DNA from: Mycobacterium sp. ELW1
GTDB taxonomy: Bacteria > Actinomycetota > Actinomycetes > Mycobacteriales > Mycobacteriaceae
Direction: 5' to 3'
DNA length: 64,000 nucleotides
NCBI RefSeq assembly: GCF_008329905.1
Contig: NZ_CP032155.1
Coordinates: 2,790,001-2,854,000, forward strand
A model generated the notes under the pieces. The model worked only from the letters and a program-made list of their open reading frames with translations, was not told where the DNA came from and made no database searches. A program made the position numbers and the translations under genes. This document shows positions 26,110 to 34,800 of the stretch, one piece after another (positions within the stretch are counted from its first letter, which is position 1; every line of letters begins with the position of its first letter).

Positions 26110-27018
26110 GTGGAACACAGTCTGATGGGACTGGCCTTCGGCGCCGGGTTGGTGGCAGTACTCAACCCGTGCGGCTTTGCGATGCTGCCTGTCTATATGA
26201 CGCTGGTCGTGCGCGGCGACGCCGCCGGTCAGCTCACTGCGCTGCGCCGCGCCGGCGTGGCCACCATCGAGATGGTGCTGGGCTTCATGGCGGTATTCGG
26301 TGCTTTCGGCCTGCTCACCGTCTCCGCGGCCGCGGCTGTACAGCAGTACTTGCCGTACGTCACGGTGGCGATCGGCGTGCTCCTCGTCGCCCTGGGGATC
26401 TGGTCGCTGGCCGGCCGGCACCTGCCCGGCCTCAACCCGGTGACCCGAAGCAGCCGATGGGCGCCGACGGTGCGCGGCGGCTCGATGTTCGGCTACGGCG
26501 TCGGATATGCGATCGCGTCGCTGTCCTGCACCATCGGACCGTTTCTGGCCGTCACCGCGGCCAGCTTCCGCAGCGGCCTGATCGTCGACGGGTTGCTGAC
26601 TTATCTGGTGTACGCGGCGGGCATGTCGCTGATCGTCGGCGTCCTGGCCATCGCGGCGGCCTTCGCAAACCCGATCGGCGTCTATCGAATGCGTCGAATC
26701 CTGCCGTATGTCAACAGGTTCGGCGGCGCCCTGGTGCTGCTCGTGGGGGTGTACGTCGGCTATTACGGTGTCTACGAGATACGCATCTTCACCGGTACCG
26801 CGGTGTCGGGCGACCCGGTGATCGCCGGTGCCGGACGCATCCAAAGCGGTCTGACGGTGTGGGTGCACGGCCATGGCGGCTATCCGTGGCTCGCGGCGTT
26901 GTCGGTGTTGATGCTGAGCGCGTTCGCGGTGTCCTGGACAAGGCGCCTGCGGCGCACCGCCCAGGTTCGCCGCGTCCTGCGGCTGCATTCCGGTGATTTG
27001 AGTCCGTCGTCGTCGTAA
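26110..27018 (+). CDS. CcdA/DsbD-type transmembrane thiol-disulfide protein
   Basis: 302 aa with about six to seven membrane segments. The paired redox cysteines are in LNPCGFAMLP near residue 20 and LSCTIGPFL near residue 140, the hallmark of the CcdA family, which carries reducing equivalents from cytoplasmic thioredoxin across the membrane. GTG start. No thioredoxin-like or cytochrome c maturation gene is adjacent, so the extracytoplasmic partner is elsewhere. A hairpin terminator follows. Confidence 0.88.
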   Translation: MEHSLMGLAFGAGLVAVLNPCGFAMLPVYMTLVVRGDAAGQLTALRRAGVATIEMVLGFMAVFGAFGLLTVSAAAAVQQYLPYVTVAIGVLLVALGIWSLAGRHLPGLNPVTRSSRWAPTVRGGSMFGYGVGYAIASLSCTIGPFLAVTAASFRSGLIVDGLLTYLVYAAGMSLIVGVLAIAAAFANPIGVYRMRRILPYVNRFGGALVLLVGVYVGYYGVYEIRIFTGTAVSGDPVIAGAGRIQSGLTVWVHGHGGYPWLAALSVLMLSAFAVSWTRRLRRTAQVRRVLRLHSGDLSPSSS

Positions 27019-27026
27019 CTGACCGA

Positions 27027-27059
27027 ATTCCCTTGGTTTCCTGCTGAACCAACCGGAAT
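27027..27059 (+). terminator. Hairpin terminator after the CcdA-type gene
   Basis: ATTCC-C-TTGGTT, an 8-nt loop, AACCAA-CC-GGAAT: an 11-bp two-part stem starting 9 bp after the stop codon. No U-tract follows. Confidence 0.6.
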
Positions 27060-27133
27060 CGCCACTCGTGACTCAAACTAGAGGACACTGAGTGCGCGAT
27101 CAGGGAAAGTTCATCACAAAACAAGGAGTGTCG

Positions 27134-27775
27134 ATGTCGACACCAATGGTTGAGGCGAACGACGGTGTCGGCCTGCCCGACATCACGCCTGGCGACGCTC
27201 GGCAACGAATCCTGGAGGCGACCGTCGAATGCTTCCGCGCCTACGGGTACGAGAAGTCGTCGATGCGTCTGATCGCCAACACGGCCAAGGTGTCCCAGAC
27301 GCTGCTGCACTACCACTTCGAAACCAAGGAAAAGCTCTTCGACGCCGCTATCAACGATGTGGCGACGAAACTGTTTGCCGCGGCTGAGACCCAACTGATG
27401 CCTGCCGACTCCGTCGGCGACGGCCTGGCCGACGCGGCAGGCCTGCTGTACACCCTGTTCATCGACAACCTCGACACGGTCACCTTCGTCGTCGAGTTCG
27501 GGGCGGCCGCCAACCACAACGAGTTCCTGCGCACCGCCTACCTCGAATTCCGGGACACCCAGCGGCGGCAGTTCGCCGGGCTGCTGCGGTCCATCGCCGG
27601 TGAGGCGGCGCCGGACCATGTGATCGACGAATCGGTGCGACTCATGGAGGTTGTGCTGCTGGGGATGTCGATGCAGCGCCCTTTCGCATCCGATCAGGAA
27701 CGGCTGCGTGGCGACTTCGACAGCTTTGTCCTCATGCTGATCACCCGGCTCTTCGAGGGCTTGGCCTCGGGGTGA
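27134..27775 (+). CDS. TetR-family transcriptional regulator
   Basis: 213 aa. The ATG at 27134 is preceded by AAGGAG at 5 bp; an upstream in-frame GTG at 27092 is not needed. The helix-turn-helix is MRLIANTAKVSQTLLHYHFETKE (about residues 43-65). The ligand domain gives no specificity. It is followed within 5 bp by an anti-sigma-like gene, an uncommon pairing. Confidence 0.92.
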   Translation: MSTPMVEANDGVGLPDITPGDARQRILEATVECFRAYGYEKSSMRLIANTAKVSQTLLHYHFETKEKLFDAAINDVATKLFAAAETQLMPADSVGDGLADAAGLLYTLFIDNLDTVTFVVEFGAAANHNEFLRTAYLEFRDTQRRQFAGLLRSIAGEAAPDHVIDESVRLMEVVLLGMSMQRPFASDQERLRGDFDSFVLMLITRLFEGLASG

Positions 27776-27779
27776 CGTG

Positions 27780-28511
27780 ATGACCACAGTCGACGGTCCG
27801 TCGTCACCCGGCGACACCCACCCGTACGCGCTGTGGGATGCGGCATATGTGCTCGGCTCCCTGTCGTCGGCGGAGCGGCGCGATTTTGAGATGCACCTGA
27901 GGGCCTGCCCGTCCTGCGTCGATGCCATCAGCGACCTCAGCGGTATGCCGGCGCTCTTGGGGCAGATCGACCGTGGTTACGTCGACTCCCTTGACGATCG
28001 CGCCGGCCAGGCCGGGTTGCCGCCGCTGCGGGACGAATTGCTGGCCAGGGTCAATGCGCGACGGCGACGGTCACGGACGGCGACGTGGATGTGGTCCGCG
28101 GCCGCGGCGTTGGTCGTTGGGCTTACCGTCGTTGCCCTGCAGTCGAATCCGATCGTGGTGACGCCGGCCCCGGTTCAGGCGGCGGCGCTCACGATGACGC
28201 CGATGAGGCCGGTTCCTCTCACCGCCACAGTCACGCTCACCCGCAGGACGTGGGGTACCCGCATCGAGATGCAGTGCACCTACGAGGCGGGACCGATGGA
28301 CCTCGATTACGACGACGGTGCGGCGAGCGACAAACTGGCGATGGTGGCGGTCGGTCGCGACGGGAGCCACACGCAGCTGGCCACCTGGACCGCGCGGATC
28401 GGGATGCCGGCAACACCAGGTGGCAGCACGTCGATGAGTGTCGACGACATCGCCTCAGTCCAAATTGTCTCCGTCGACGCCGGCACGGTGTTGCTCGAGC
28501 GCGACCTCTGA
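27780..28511 (+). CDS. Anti-sigma factor-like membrane protein (zf-HC2/RskA type)
   Basis: 243 aa. The N-terminal HPYALWDAAYVLGSLSSAERR and MHLRACPSCVDAISDL form a zinc-binding anti-sigma domain with the His-x3-Cys-x2-Cys motif. One membrane helix follows near residue 100 (WSAAAALVVGLTVVAL), and the extracytoplasmic domain resembles RskA, where it is cut by proteases to release an ECF sigma factor. No sigma factor gene is adjacent; a TetR gene takes its place. ATG at 27780, with a GTG one codon earlier. Confidence 0.82.
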   Translation: MTTVDGPSSPGDTHPYALWDAAYVLGSLSSAERRDFEMHLRACPSCVDAISDLSGMPALLGQIDRGYVDSLDDRAGQAGLPPLRDELLARVNARRRRSRTATWMWSAAAALVVGLTVVALQSNPIVVTPAPVQAAALTMTPMRPVPLTATVTLTRRTWGTRIEMQCTYEAGPMDLDYDDGAASDKLAMVAVGRDGSHTQLATWTARIGMPATPGGSTSMSVDDIASVQIVSVDAGTVLLERDL

Positions 28512-28527
28512 TTTGCTACCGAAATAC

Positions 28528-29754
28528 CTAGGCGACAACAACTTTCGGGATGGTGCCGGGTGCGGCACTCGAGGCCAGGCCGGCGAAGTAGGCGCCGGAC
28601 CACATCCACAGTCCCGCCTGCAGCCGCAGTGAGCTGCGGCCGATGGCCGCATCGCCGTCGGCATAGGCGGTCATGCTGGACAACACCGCCGCCTTGCTGA
28701 CCATCAGGTAGGCCGAACTCAACTGCACCAGTGCCGTATACGAGGCGGGGGAGAAGCCGGCCTGGGCCAACCCTTCCCACACGAACCGCCCCGCGCTGGT
28801 TGCACCCTGGAGCGCGGTGGTCCACATCGACACCTCCGACCAGCCAGGCGTGGCCGGGGCGTCGAGCTTGCCCAGTGCGCTGTCGTAACGCGTGGCGAGC
28901 TCCAGCGGGAACGCCGTCGAGTTGCACGCCAGGAAGCCGCTGCACGTCAACGTGTCCTGCATCGAGGGCACGCCCGCCGGCGGGTGCTCCAGCACCACCT
29001 GCAGATAGCCGCGGTTGTACCCGTACAGCGCCAGCAGCACCGGCACCGAGACGTGTGCGACCGCCGAGACGACCCAATCCGGCGCATTTGCCGCCGCGCC
29101 CGTCAACCCGGCCGACACGGCGTCGAACAACCGGATGCCGATCGCCGACGGGGACAGGTCGACTCCGGGGAACACCCCCGTGGGCACTGTGATCGCCGGG
29201 GTGCTGGTGGGGGTGGCGTGCAGGTTGTCGCGTAGCCAGATTCCGCCGAAGTAGCCCGATGCCGCCAGGTTGCCCATCAGCGACCGCACCTGTGGTGCCG
29301 AGATGTTGTCCTCAGCGAGCGCATCCAGACTCTTGACGGCCAGATCGCCGAAGAAGAACCGTGCGCTGTCGGCCGGATCGCCACCGGCAGCAACGAAATT
29401 CGTGGCGAACGGCTTCATGAAGTCGGCGGACACCGTGAATGACGCGCCGCTGACGACTGGCATCGGCGGCAGTGTCACCGATACGTCGGACGTGACGGTC
29501 GTTGTCGCGGCTGTCTTTTCGATTGATCGCGGAGCCGGGTGTGCTGCCTGTCGTGTGGCTGGGCGGCGATGTTCACTGCGGGCCGCGGCGGGGCGGCCGG
29601 CCTGCCGCGCCGACTTGGCGGCGGGCTTTGTCACGGACTTCTCTACCGAGGACCCGGCGTCGGGAGCGGCCGAGGCCACCCCGTGCCCGAGGAAGAGCCC
29701 AGCGCCGATCCCGAGCGCGAGCACACCGCCTGCGAAATACCCGGATACCTGCAC
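28528..29754 (-). CDS. Exported protein of unknown function, mycobacterial type
   Basis: 408 aa. Residues 1-30 are a Sec signal peptide (GGVLALGIGAGLFLGHGVASAAPD). A basic Ala/Arg/Pro linker follows to about residue 95. The rest is a folded domain rich in small residues, with two Cys (TLTCSGFLACNST) that may pair. I do not recognise a family. The GTG start is 7 bp after a TAGTCT -10 hexamer. It converges with the anti-sigma-like gene, 16 bp apart. Confidence 0.65.
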   Translation of the reverse strand: MQVSGYFAGGVLALGIGAGLFLGHGVASAAPDAGSSVEKSVTKPAAKSARQAGRPAAARSEHRRPATRQAAHPAPRSIEKTAATTTVTSDVSVTLPPMPVVSGASFTVSADFMKPFATNFVAAGGDPADSARFFFGDLAVKSLDALAEDNISAPQVRSLMGNLAASGYFGGIWLRDNLHATPTSTPAITVPTGVFPGVDLSPSAIGIRLFDAVSAGLTGAAANAPDWVVSAVAHVSVPVLLALYGYNRGYLQVVLEHPPAGVPSMQDTLTCSGFLACNSTAFPLELATRYDSALGKLDAPATPGWSEVSMWTTALQGATSAGRFVWEGLAQAGFSPASYTALVQLSSAYLMVSKAAVLSSMTAYADGDAAIGRSSLRLQAGLWMWSGAYFAGLASSAAPGTIPKVVVA

Positions 29755-29761
29755 GCTGCAG

Positions 29762-29767
29762 AGACTA
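29762..29767 (-). promoter_or_regulatory. Candidate -10 of a leaderless promoter
   Basis: TAGTCT on the minus strand, 7 nt before the GTG at 29754, within the 42-bp gap to the upstream gene. No Shine-Dalgarno is present. Confidence 0.45.
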
Positions 29768-29796
29768 GCAGTTCAGCAAATATTGGTGTCGGTGTT

Positions 29797-30927
29797 TTAA
29801 CCGTTCAGCTCAGCGCGCGCCTCGGCCACCGTGTCCTCGTCGCAGAGACGCAGACTGCGGGCCAGTTCGGCGGCCTGCCCGGCGTCTGCCACCAGATGCA
29901 TCGGAATGCCCTCGTCGCGCAGCGTCTGCGCATGCTCGCGCAACGACGCGTTGCGCTCATCGTCGTCGGCGCCGACCTGCCGGATGATGGCCGCGAGCAC
30001 CCGTCCGGGAAATTCGCGCGCCACCTCCTCGTAGATCAGTGGGTCGCGCTGACCGCTGTCGCCGATCACGACGAAACGCATCCGCGGATAGGCCTCGAAC
30101 AGCCGGCGAACGGCGGCTCGTTTGTGCTCGGCACCGCTTCGGCGCAGGTAGCGCTCGGTCGGACCCCAGTCGGTGAGAAACATCGGGCCTGGCGGAAAGG
30201 CGCGCAGTTCGACGAACTGTTCCAGCATCGAATAGAACGACCAGCTGCCCGTCGAGACGTAGAAGAACGTGGGTTCCGCTCGACGGCTCCCGGTGCGGCT
30301 CTCGACTCCGCGGGCCAGACCGCGGTAGAACGCTGCCATGCCGGGGATCGCGCTGCGCTGCTCCACAGCGTGCAGCAAGGTCCTGGCGACCATCGCCACA
30401 CCCTCGGTCAGGCCGGTGAGAAGAATGGTGTCGTCGATGTCGGAGATCACCAGATACGGCGCGGCCAGCGACGGTTTCATCACCCAGCCGGTGCCGACGG
30501 CCGGTTCCTCGTCACTGATCCCCGCGGCGACCGCCTCCGCCGTGTGCCAGCCGACCCGCAGCTTGGGCACCGGCAGCGAGAAGTTGGCGAAGCCGTGGCT
30601 GTCGGTGACCTCGGTGGCCCGGTGCGCGCCGATGCGCAGCTCGACCTCGGTACCGACGATGGACAACGTCGCGTGCCGTCGCACATTGCTCTGCGCCACG
30701 TCCCAGTACGGGATCCGGCTGTCGCCGGGCAACTCCGGTGTCTCCATCACCCGGACCCGGACCTTGGCGACGTCGTCGGCGACGTACCCGCGGTAGACCA
30801 CCACATGAACACCGCGGAAGGCGCCCAACTGCACCTTGAGGTCACGACGTCGCTCGGTGAGCTTGCCCTCCAGTCCGGCGACGACGGCGGTCAGATCCGA
30901 GGTGATCCGGCGGGGCAGACGAGGCAT
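29797..30927 (-). CDS. App1-family (DUF2183) phosphatidate phosphatase-like protein
   Basis: 376 aa from the ATG at 30927; upstream in-frame codons are ignored because they read into the divergent promoter region. The first half is a beta-rich domain; the second half has the HAD-like signature ISDIDDTILLT (near residue 180) with the nucleophilic Asp, then FFYVSTGSWSFYSML and VVIGDSGQRDPLIY. This matches the App1 phosphatidate phosphatase family (DUF2183). In bacteria the substrate is uncertain, although phosphatidate is plausible. Confidence 0.85.
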   Translation of the reverse strand: MPRLPRRITSDLTAVVAGLEGKLTERRRDLKVQLGAFRGVHVVVYRGYVADDVAKVRVRVMETPELPGDSRIPYWDVAQSNVRRHATLSIVGTEVELRIGAHRATEVTDSHGFANFSLPVPKLRVGWHTAEAVAAGISDEEPAVGTGWVMKPSLAAPYLVISDIDDTILLTGLTEGVAMVARTLLHAVEQRSAIPGMAAFYRGLARGVESRTGSRRAEPTFFYVSTGSWSFYSMLEQFVELRAFPPGPMFLTDWGPTERYLRRSGAEHKRAAVRRLFEAYPRMRFVVIGDSGQRDPLIYEEVAREFPGRVLAAIIRQVGADDDERNASLREHAQTLRDEGIPMHLVADAGQAAELARSLRLCDEDTVAEARAELNG

Positions 30928-31070
30928 GAGAACAGCATGGCAGCCAGAGGTCCCCCGATTGGTGGACACCGGATTCATCCTCGGCATCCGCCGACCGACC
31001 GATGCCGTCGACGCTCGCAAACCAGCAGAGTGACTGGCAAGGACGTCAACACCGAACAGGGAGGTCAGCC

Positions 31071-31259
31071 ATGAAGGCTCGAATCACGCGTTGGCTGGAG
31101 CGGGTGGGTAACAGCCTCGGCGGCGCGGATGCGCTGACCCCGATCGATCCCTACTACGGCGCGACGTGGACCGGTCGCGTGCCCGCCATGGTGGAAGGGC
31201 GCGGCATGAGCGCCGGCCGTCTGCCGATGATGGCGGCCGCGCACCTGCCGGTGTTCTGA
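31071..31259 (+). CDS. Small protein of unknown function
   Basis: 62 aa. ATG at 31071 with GGGAGGT 5-6 bp upstream. The sequence is basic at the start (KARITRWLERVG) and has PYYGATWTGRVPAM and a Met-rich end. No signal peptide or membrane segment. No family recognised; the strong ribosome-binding site and position before a methyltransferase (26 bp) support it being real. Confidence 0.5.
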   Translation: MKARITRWLERVGNSLGGADALTPIDPYYGATWTGRVPAMVEGRGMSAGRLPMMAAAHLPVF

Positions 31260-31285
31260 GCCGGCGGTCTGGGACACTGTCGCGC

Positions 31286-32140
31286 ATGGACTCGCTCGTC
31301 TCGAATGTCTCCGACACGGCCCGTTGGGTGACCGCGCATCGGGCGAAGGAATCGGCGCGGCCGGACGCTCTGTTTCGCGATCCGCTGGCGGAACGGCTTG
31401 CGGGGCAACAGGGTCACGCCATCATCGCCGCCGCGCCGCGGAGCATTCGCGATGGCTGGTGGCTGGTCGCCCGCACCAAGATCATCGACGACCTCATTGC
31501 GCAGGCCATCAGCGACGGGTGCGACCGGGTGCTGAACCTGGCGGCCGGTCTCGACACGCGGCCATACCGGCTGGACCTGCCGGCCGAGCTGGAATGGGTC
31601 GAAGCCGACCTGCCTGCCCTGGTCGCTGAGAAGGAGCAGCTGCTGGCAGATCAGACTCCGCGCTGCCGGCTGTCACGCCACGCCGTCGACCTGGCAGATC
31701 CGCGCGCGCGGGACGCCTTCCTCGACGAGGCTCTCGCCGGGGCGACGAAGGCCTTCGTGCTCACCGAAGGTCTGCTGATGTATCTGGACGAAGCCGACGT
31801 CATCGGGTTGTCCGCGGCATTTCAACGCCCCGAGATTGCTTGGTGGACATTCGATTTCGGATCCGGCGGGATCAAGACGACGATGAACGACAAGACCGAC
31901 GGAATGATGCGCAACGCGCCGATCAAGTTCGGCCCGCCCACCGGGCTGGCATTCTTCGAAAACCTCGGCTGGTCGGTCGCTTCCGCCGAATCACTGTTGA
32001 CGGCGGCCCGGCGGTTCCGGCGGTTGCCGCTGCTCCTTCGGCTCGCGGCCCGCTTGCCGCAACCCGATCCGCGTAACCCGGGCGACAGGATGTGGAGCGC
32101 GGCGGTGTGTGTCACCCCGCCGGCGCGCTCAGGCCAGTAG
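31286..32140 (+). CDS. SAM-dependent methyltransferase (leucine carboxyl methyltransferase-like family)
   Basis: 284 aa. N-terminal SDTARWVTAHRAKESARPDALFRDPLAERL and the SAM motif VLNLAAGLDTRPYRLDLP (about residues 85-102) define the large mycobacterial family of putative O-methyltransferases related to LCMT. EADLPALV and LTEGLLMYL follow. The family is expanded in mycobacteria and its substrates are mostly unknown. The ATG at 31286 fits the family start. The 3' end overlaps the convergent mpt64 gene by 12 bp. Confidence 0.9.
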   Translation: MDSLVSNVSDTARWVTAHRAKESARPDALFRDPLAERLAGQQGHAIIAAAPRSIRDGWWLVARTKIIDDLIAQAISDGCDRVLNLAAGLDTRPYRLDLPAELEWVEADLPALVAEKEQLLADQTPRCRLSRHAVDLADPRARDAFLDEALAGATKAFVLTEGLLMYLDEADVIGLSAAFQRPEIAWWTFDFGSGGIKTTMNDKTDGMMRNAPIKFGPPTGLAFFENLGWSVASAESLLTAARRFRRLPLLLRLAARLPQPDPRNPGDRMWSAAVCVTPPARSGQ

Positions 32141-32818
32141 CGGTCCGATCGCCGAGCGCGGAACCAGCACCTGGGTGGCACCCGCCGCCTCGGGCAGCAG
32201 TTGGCCCTGGCTGAAGAAGAAGATCACGCCGTCGTTGGTGATCGCGAAGTCCCGGTAACTCGCTGGGTCCATGCCCGTGACCGGATCGACCGAGATCGGC
32301 TGGCCGGCCTGCTTCTGCAATTCGGCGACGACGATCGGGTACACCACCTTCAGTGGGTCGGCGTCCGCCCGCCACAGCGTGTCGTAGGTGATCGGCGTGC
32401 GGGAGGTCTGGTCCCAGTTGAATGTTCTGAACGATGTGTCGGGGTGTGCGCCGCCGATGTTCTCGTAGTTCTGCAGGACCAGGGACTCGCTACTCCGCGG
32501 CGGGACCGTCGAGGTGTACGAGGTCGCGGTGATGTCGAGCTCGAAGGGCACGTCGCCCGGATTGGACGCCTTGGCCACGTTGAGGAAGCCGTCGCGGGTC
32601 TGGCTGATGTAGTCAGCGACGGACTTGAGGTCCGGGTAGCGGCTGGGGAAGCTGATCTTGACCTGGTAGGCCGGATCGGATTGCTGGATGTCGCATGTCT
32701 GCCCGTTGTCGACGCCCTTGAGATCGGCGCAGTAGTTCGTGGGCGCGGCCGCAGCGACGCCGGGGGCGCCCACGATCGCGGCGGCGGTGATCAGCGTCGT
32801 CAATGTCACCCTGCGCAT
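32129..32818 (-). CDS. mpt64: MPT64-like secreted protein (RsiV/DUF3298 fold)
   Basis: 229 aa, the same size as M. tuberculosis MPT64 (Rv1980c). A Sec signal peptide of about 24 residues ends AAAAP. The mature protein starts TNYCADLKGVDNGQTCDIQ, close to the MPT64 N-terminus, with both Cys kept. ITYDTLWRADADPLKVV, TNDGVIFFFSQGQLLPEA and TQVLVPRSAI match the C-terminal half of MPT64 from memory almost residue by residue. MPT64 is a secreted immunogenic protein with reported ER/esterase-like activity in host cells. The ATG at 32818 gives the expected signal peptide. Confidence 0.93.
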   Translation of the reverse strand: MRRVTLTTLITAAAIVGAPGVAAAAPTNYCADLKGVDNGQTCDIQQSDPAYQVKISFPSRYPDLKSVADYISQTRDGFLNVAKASNPGDVPFELDITATSYTSTVPPRSSESLVLQNYENIGGAHPDTSFRTFNWDQTSRTPITYDTLWRADADPLKVVYPIVVAELQKQAGQPISVDPVTGMDPASYRDFAITNDGVIFFFSQGQLLPEAAGATQVLVPRSAIGPLLA

Positions 32819-32871
32819 GTCCGGGTCCCTCCGCCGTGTCGAGCTCTTCACTGTAAACACTGCGTCCTTGG

Positions 32872-34296
32872 CTAGGACACGCCGAGCAGTGACTCGATCC
32901 CGCTGCGGGCGAAGTACAGCACGAATCCGGCCGCGACGATCCACAGCAGCGGGCTGATCTCGCGGGCCTTGCCGGCAGCGGAGCGCACCACCACCCAGGT
33001 CACGAACCCGACGCCGATGCCGTTGGCGATCGAATAGCTGAACGGCATCACCGCGACCGTGAGGACGACCGGCAGGGCGACCGAGAATTCCGAGACGTCG
33101 ACGTGGCGCAGTTGGGAGAACATCATCGTCCCGACGATCACCAGCGCGGCCGCGGCGACTTCGGTCGGCACGATCTGCGCCAGCGGCCCGACGAACATCG
33201 CGGCGAGGAACAGTGCGCCGGTGACGAGGTTGGCCAACCCGGTCTTGGCGCCCTCCTCGATACCGGCACCGGACTCGATGAAGACAGTGTTCGACGAGGC
33301 CGACGTCGCGCCGCCGACCACTGCGCCGGCGCCTTCCACCACGAGCGCCGAGCGCAGTCGGGGGAAGTTCCCGCGCTCGTCGGCCAGACCCGCCTCGCGG
33401 GACAGCCCGGTGAACGTGCCCATCGCGTCGAAGAAGTTCGCGAACACCAAGGTGAACACGAGCATCGCCGCGGCCAGGACGCCGATCCGCCCGAAACTGT
33501 CGAAACTGAATGCGCCCACCAGAGAAAGATCGGGGAGCGCGAACGGCGATCCCGACAGGGTCGGCACCGACAGGGTCCAACCGCCGGGATTCTTGGTCGC
33601 CGGCCCGAGATGCCAGATCGCTTCGATGATGACCGCGACGACGGTGCCGGCCACCAGCCCCAACAGGATGCCGCCCCGGACCTTGCGCACCACCAGGATG
33701 CCGGTGAGCAGCAGGGTGAACACGAACACCACGGTGGGCACCGTGCTGATCGACCCGTAGCCGCCGGAGCCCAATCCGACCGGGGGAGAGGGCAATCCGG
33801 TTGATGAGATGAAGCCGGCGTCGACCAGGCCGATGAACATGATGAACAGGCCGATGCCGGCGGTGATCGCCAGTTTGAGTTGCATGGGCACGGCGTCGAA
33901 GACGAGCCGGCGCAGGCCGGTGACGGCCAGCGCGACGATGATGAGGCCGTTGATGACCACCAGGCCCATCGCTTCGGGCCAGGTGATCGTGCCGACCACG
34001 GTCGTGGCCAGGAATGAGTTGATGCCCAGCCCGGCGGCGAACGCGAACGGAAGCCGGGCGACCACGCCGAACAGGATGGTCATCACCCCGGCGGCCAGCG
34101 ACGTGGTGGCCGACACCTGGGCGAAGCCGAGTTTGTGGCCGGTCACGTCAGCGGCCCCGGACAGGATGATCGGGTTCAGCACGACGATGTAGGCCATCGC
34201 GATGAACGTGACCAGGCCGCCGCGAACCTCGGCGCCGATCGACGACCCGCGGGCGGTGATCTCGAAGAAGCGGTCGAGACGATTCACGCTTCGCAC
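32872..34296 (-). CDS. NCS2-family purine permease (AzgA type)
   Basis: 474 aa with about 12-14 membrane segments. RFFEITARGSSIGAEVRGGLVTFIAMAYI and VVLNPIIL at the start, AFAAGLGINSFLA, and SSSNTVFIESGAGIEEGAKTGLANLV are the signatures of the AzgA-like guanine/hypoxanthine/adenine transporters, which import purines by proton symport. GTG start at 34296; a second GTG at 34287, directly before NRLDRFFEI, is equally likely. It stands alone between mpt64 and exported proteins. Confidence 0.92.
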   Translation of the reverse strand: MRSVNRLDRFFEITARGSSIGAEVRGGLVTFIAMAYIVVLNPIILSGAADVTGHKLGFAQVSATTSLAAGVMTILFGVVARLPFAFAAGLGINSFLATTVVGTITWPEAMGLVVINGLIIVALAVTGLRRLVFDAVPMQLKLAITAGIGLFIMFIGLVDAGFISSTGLPSPPVGLGSGGYGSISTVPTVVFVFTLLLTGILVVRKVRGGILLGLVAGTVVAVIIEAIWHLGPATKNPGGWTLSVPTLSGSPFALPDLSLVGAFSFDSFGRIGVLAAAMLVFTLVFANFFDAMGTFTGLSREAGLADERGNFPRLRSALVVEGAGAVVGGATSASSNTVFIESGAGIEEGAKTGLANLVTGALFLAAMFVGPLAQIVPTEVAAAALVIVGTMMFSQLRHVDVSEFSVALPVVLTVAVMPFSYSIANGIGVGFVTWVVVRSAAGKAREISPLLWIVAAGFVLYFARSGIESLLGVS

Positions 34297-34314
34297 CCTA
34301 AGCGACGACGTATG

Positions 34315-34800
34315 TCAGGCCGGTGCAGCGGTCATCGGGATGGTGACTGTGCCTTGGCAGGCGCCGCTTTCGATGGTGGTCTCGAATGTGCCCGCCAGCG
34401 ATCCGTCGGGTTGCGGGGTGTAGGTCGTCACCGAATGCGCCGGGTCGTAGGTGATCGTGCCGTCCGGCAGCGCGCAGTCCCATCGCCAGCTGTTCGACCG
34501 CGACCATTGCGAGCCTGTCCACACGAAGCTGGTCGATTGCGCGGCGTTGTCCTTGGGCGTCGGGCCGTCGAGAACCGAGGCGGTGCAGATGTCGGCCGAG
34601 CAGTCCGTGGTGATCTTGAACGACGCGGTGTAGGGCGCTTCGGGTTGTGTCGCCGCTTTCGAGGTGCCCGACTTCTGATCGGTGTGGAAGGTGATCTTGT
34701 ACCAACCACCCCAGAACGCCTCGTCGGCGTGCGCCACAGGTGCGGCGATCAGCAGAACAGCGGCACCCGACGCCACACCAAAAACTTTGAAGCTAGCCAA
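34315..34800 (-). CDS. Exported protein of unknown function with paired cysteines
   Basis: 161 aa from a TTG at 34800, which overlaps the stop of the upstream gene and has GCGAGAG upstream; this start yields a signal peptide (VFGVASGAAVLLIAAPVAHAD). The mature domain is beta-rich with four Cys (TTDCSADICT, WDCALPD, SGACQGT), a pattern seen in short mycobacterial exported proteins of unknown role. Earlier in-frame starts would read through the upstream gene and are rejected. The unusual start codon makes the N-terminus uncertain. Confidence 0.6.
   Translation of the reverse strand: MASFKVFGVASGAAVLLIAAPVAHADEAFWGGWYKITFHTDQKSGTSKAATQPEAPYTASFKITTDCSADICTASVLDGPTPKDNAAQSTSFVWTGSQWSRSNSWRWDCALPDGTITYDPAHSVTTYTPQPDGSLAGTFETTIESGACQGTVTIPMTAAPA

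Noticed and set aside
29539..31074. 511-codon plus-strand frame
   Set aside because: Antisense to the App1-type gene with its DIDDT motif.
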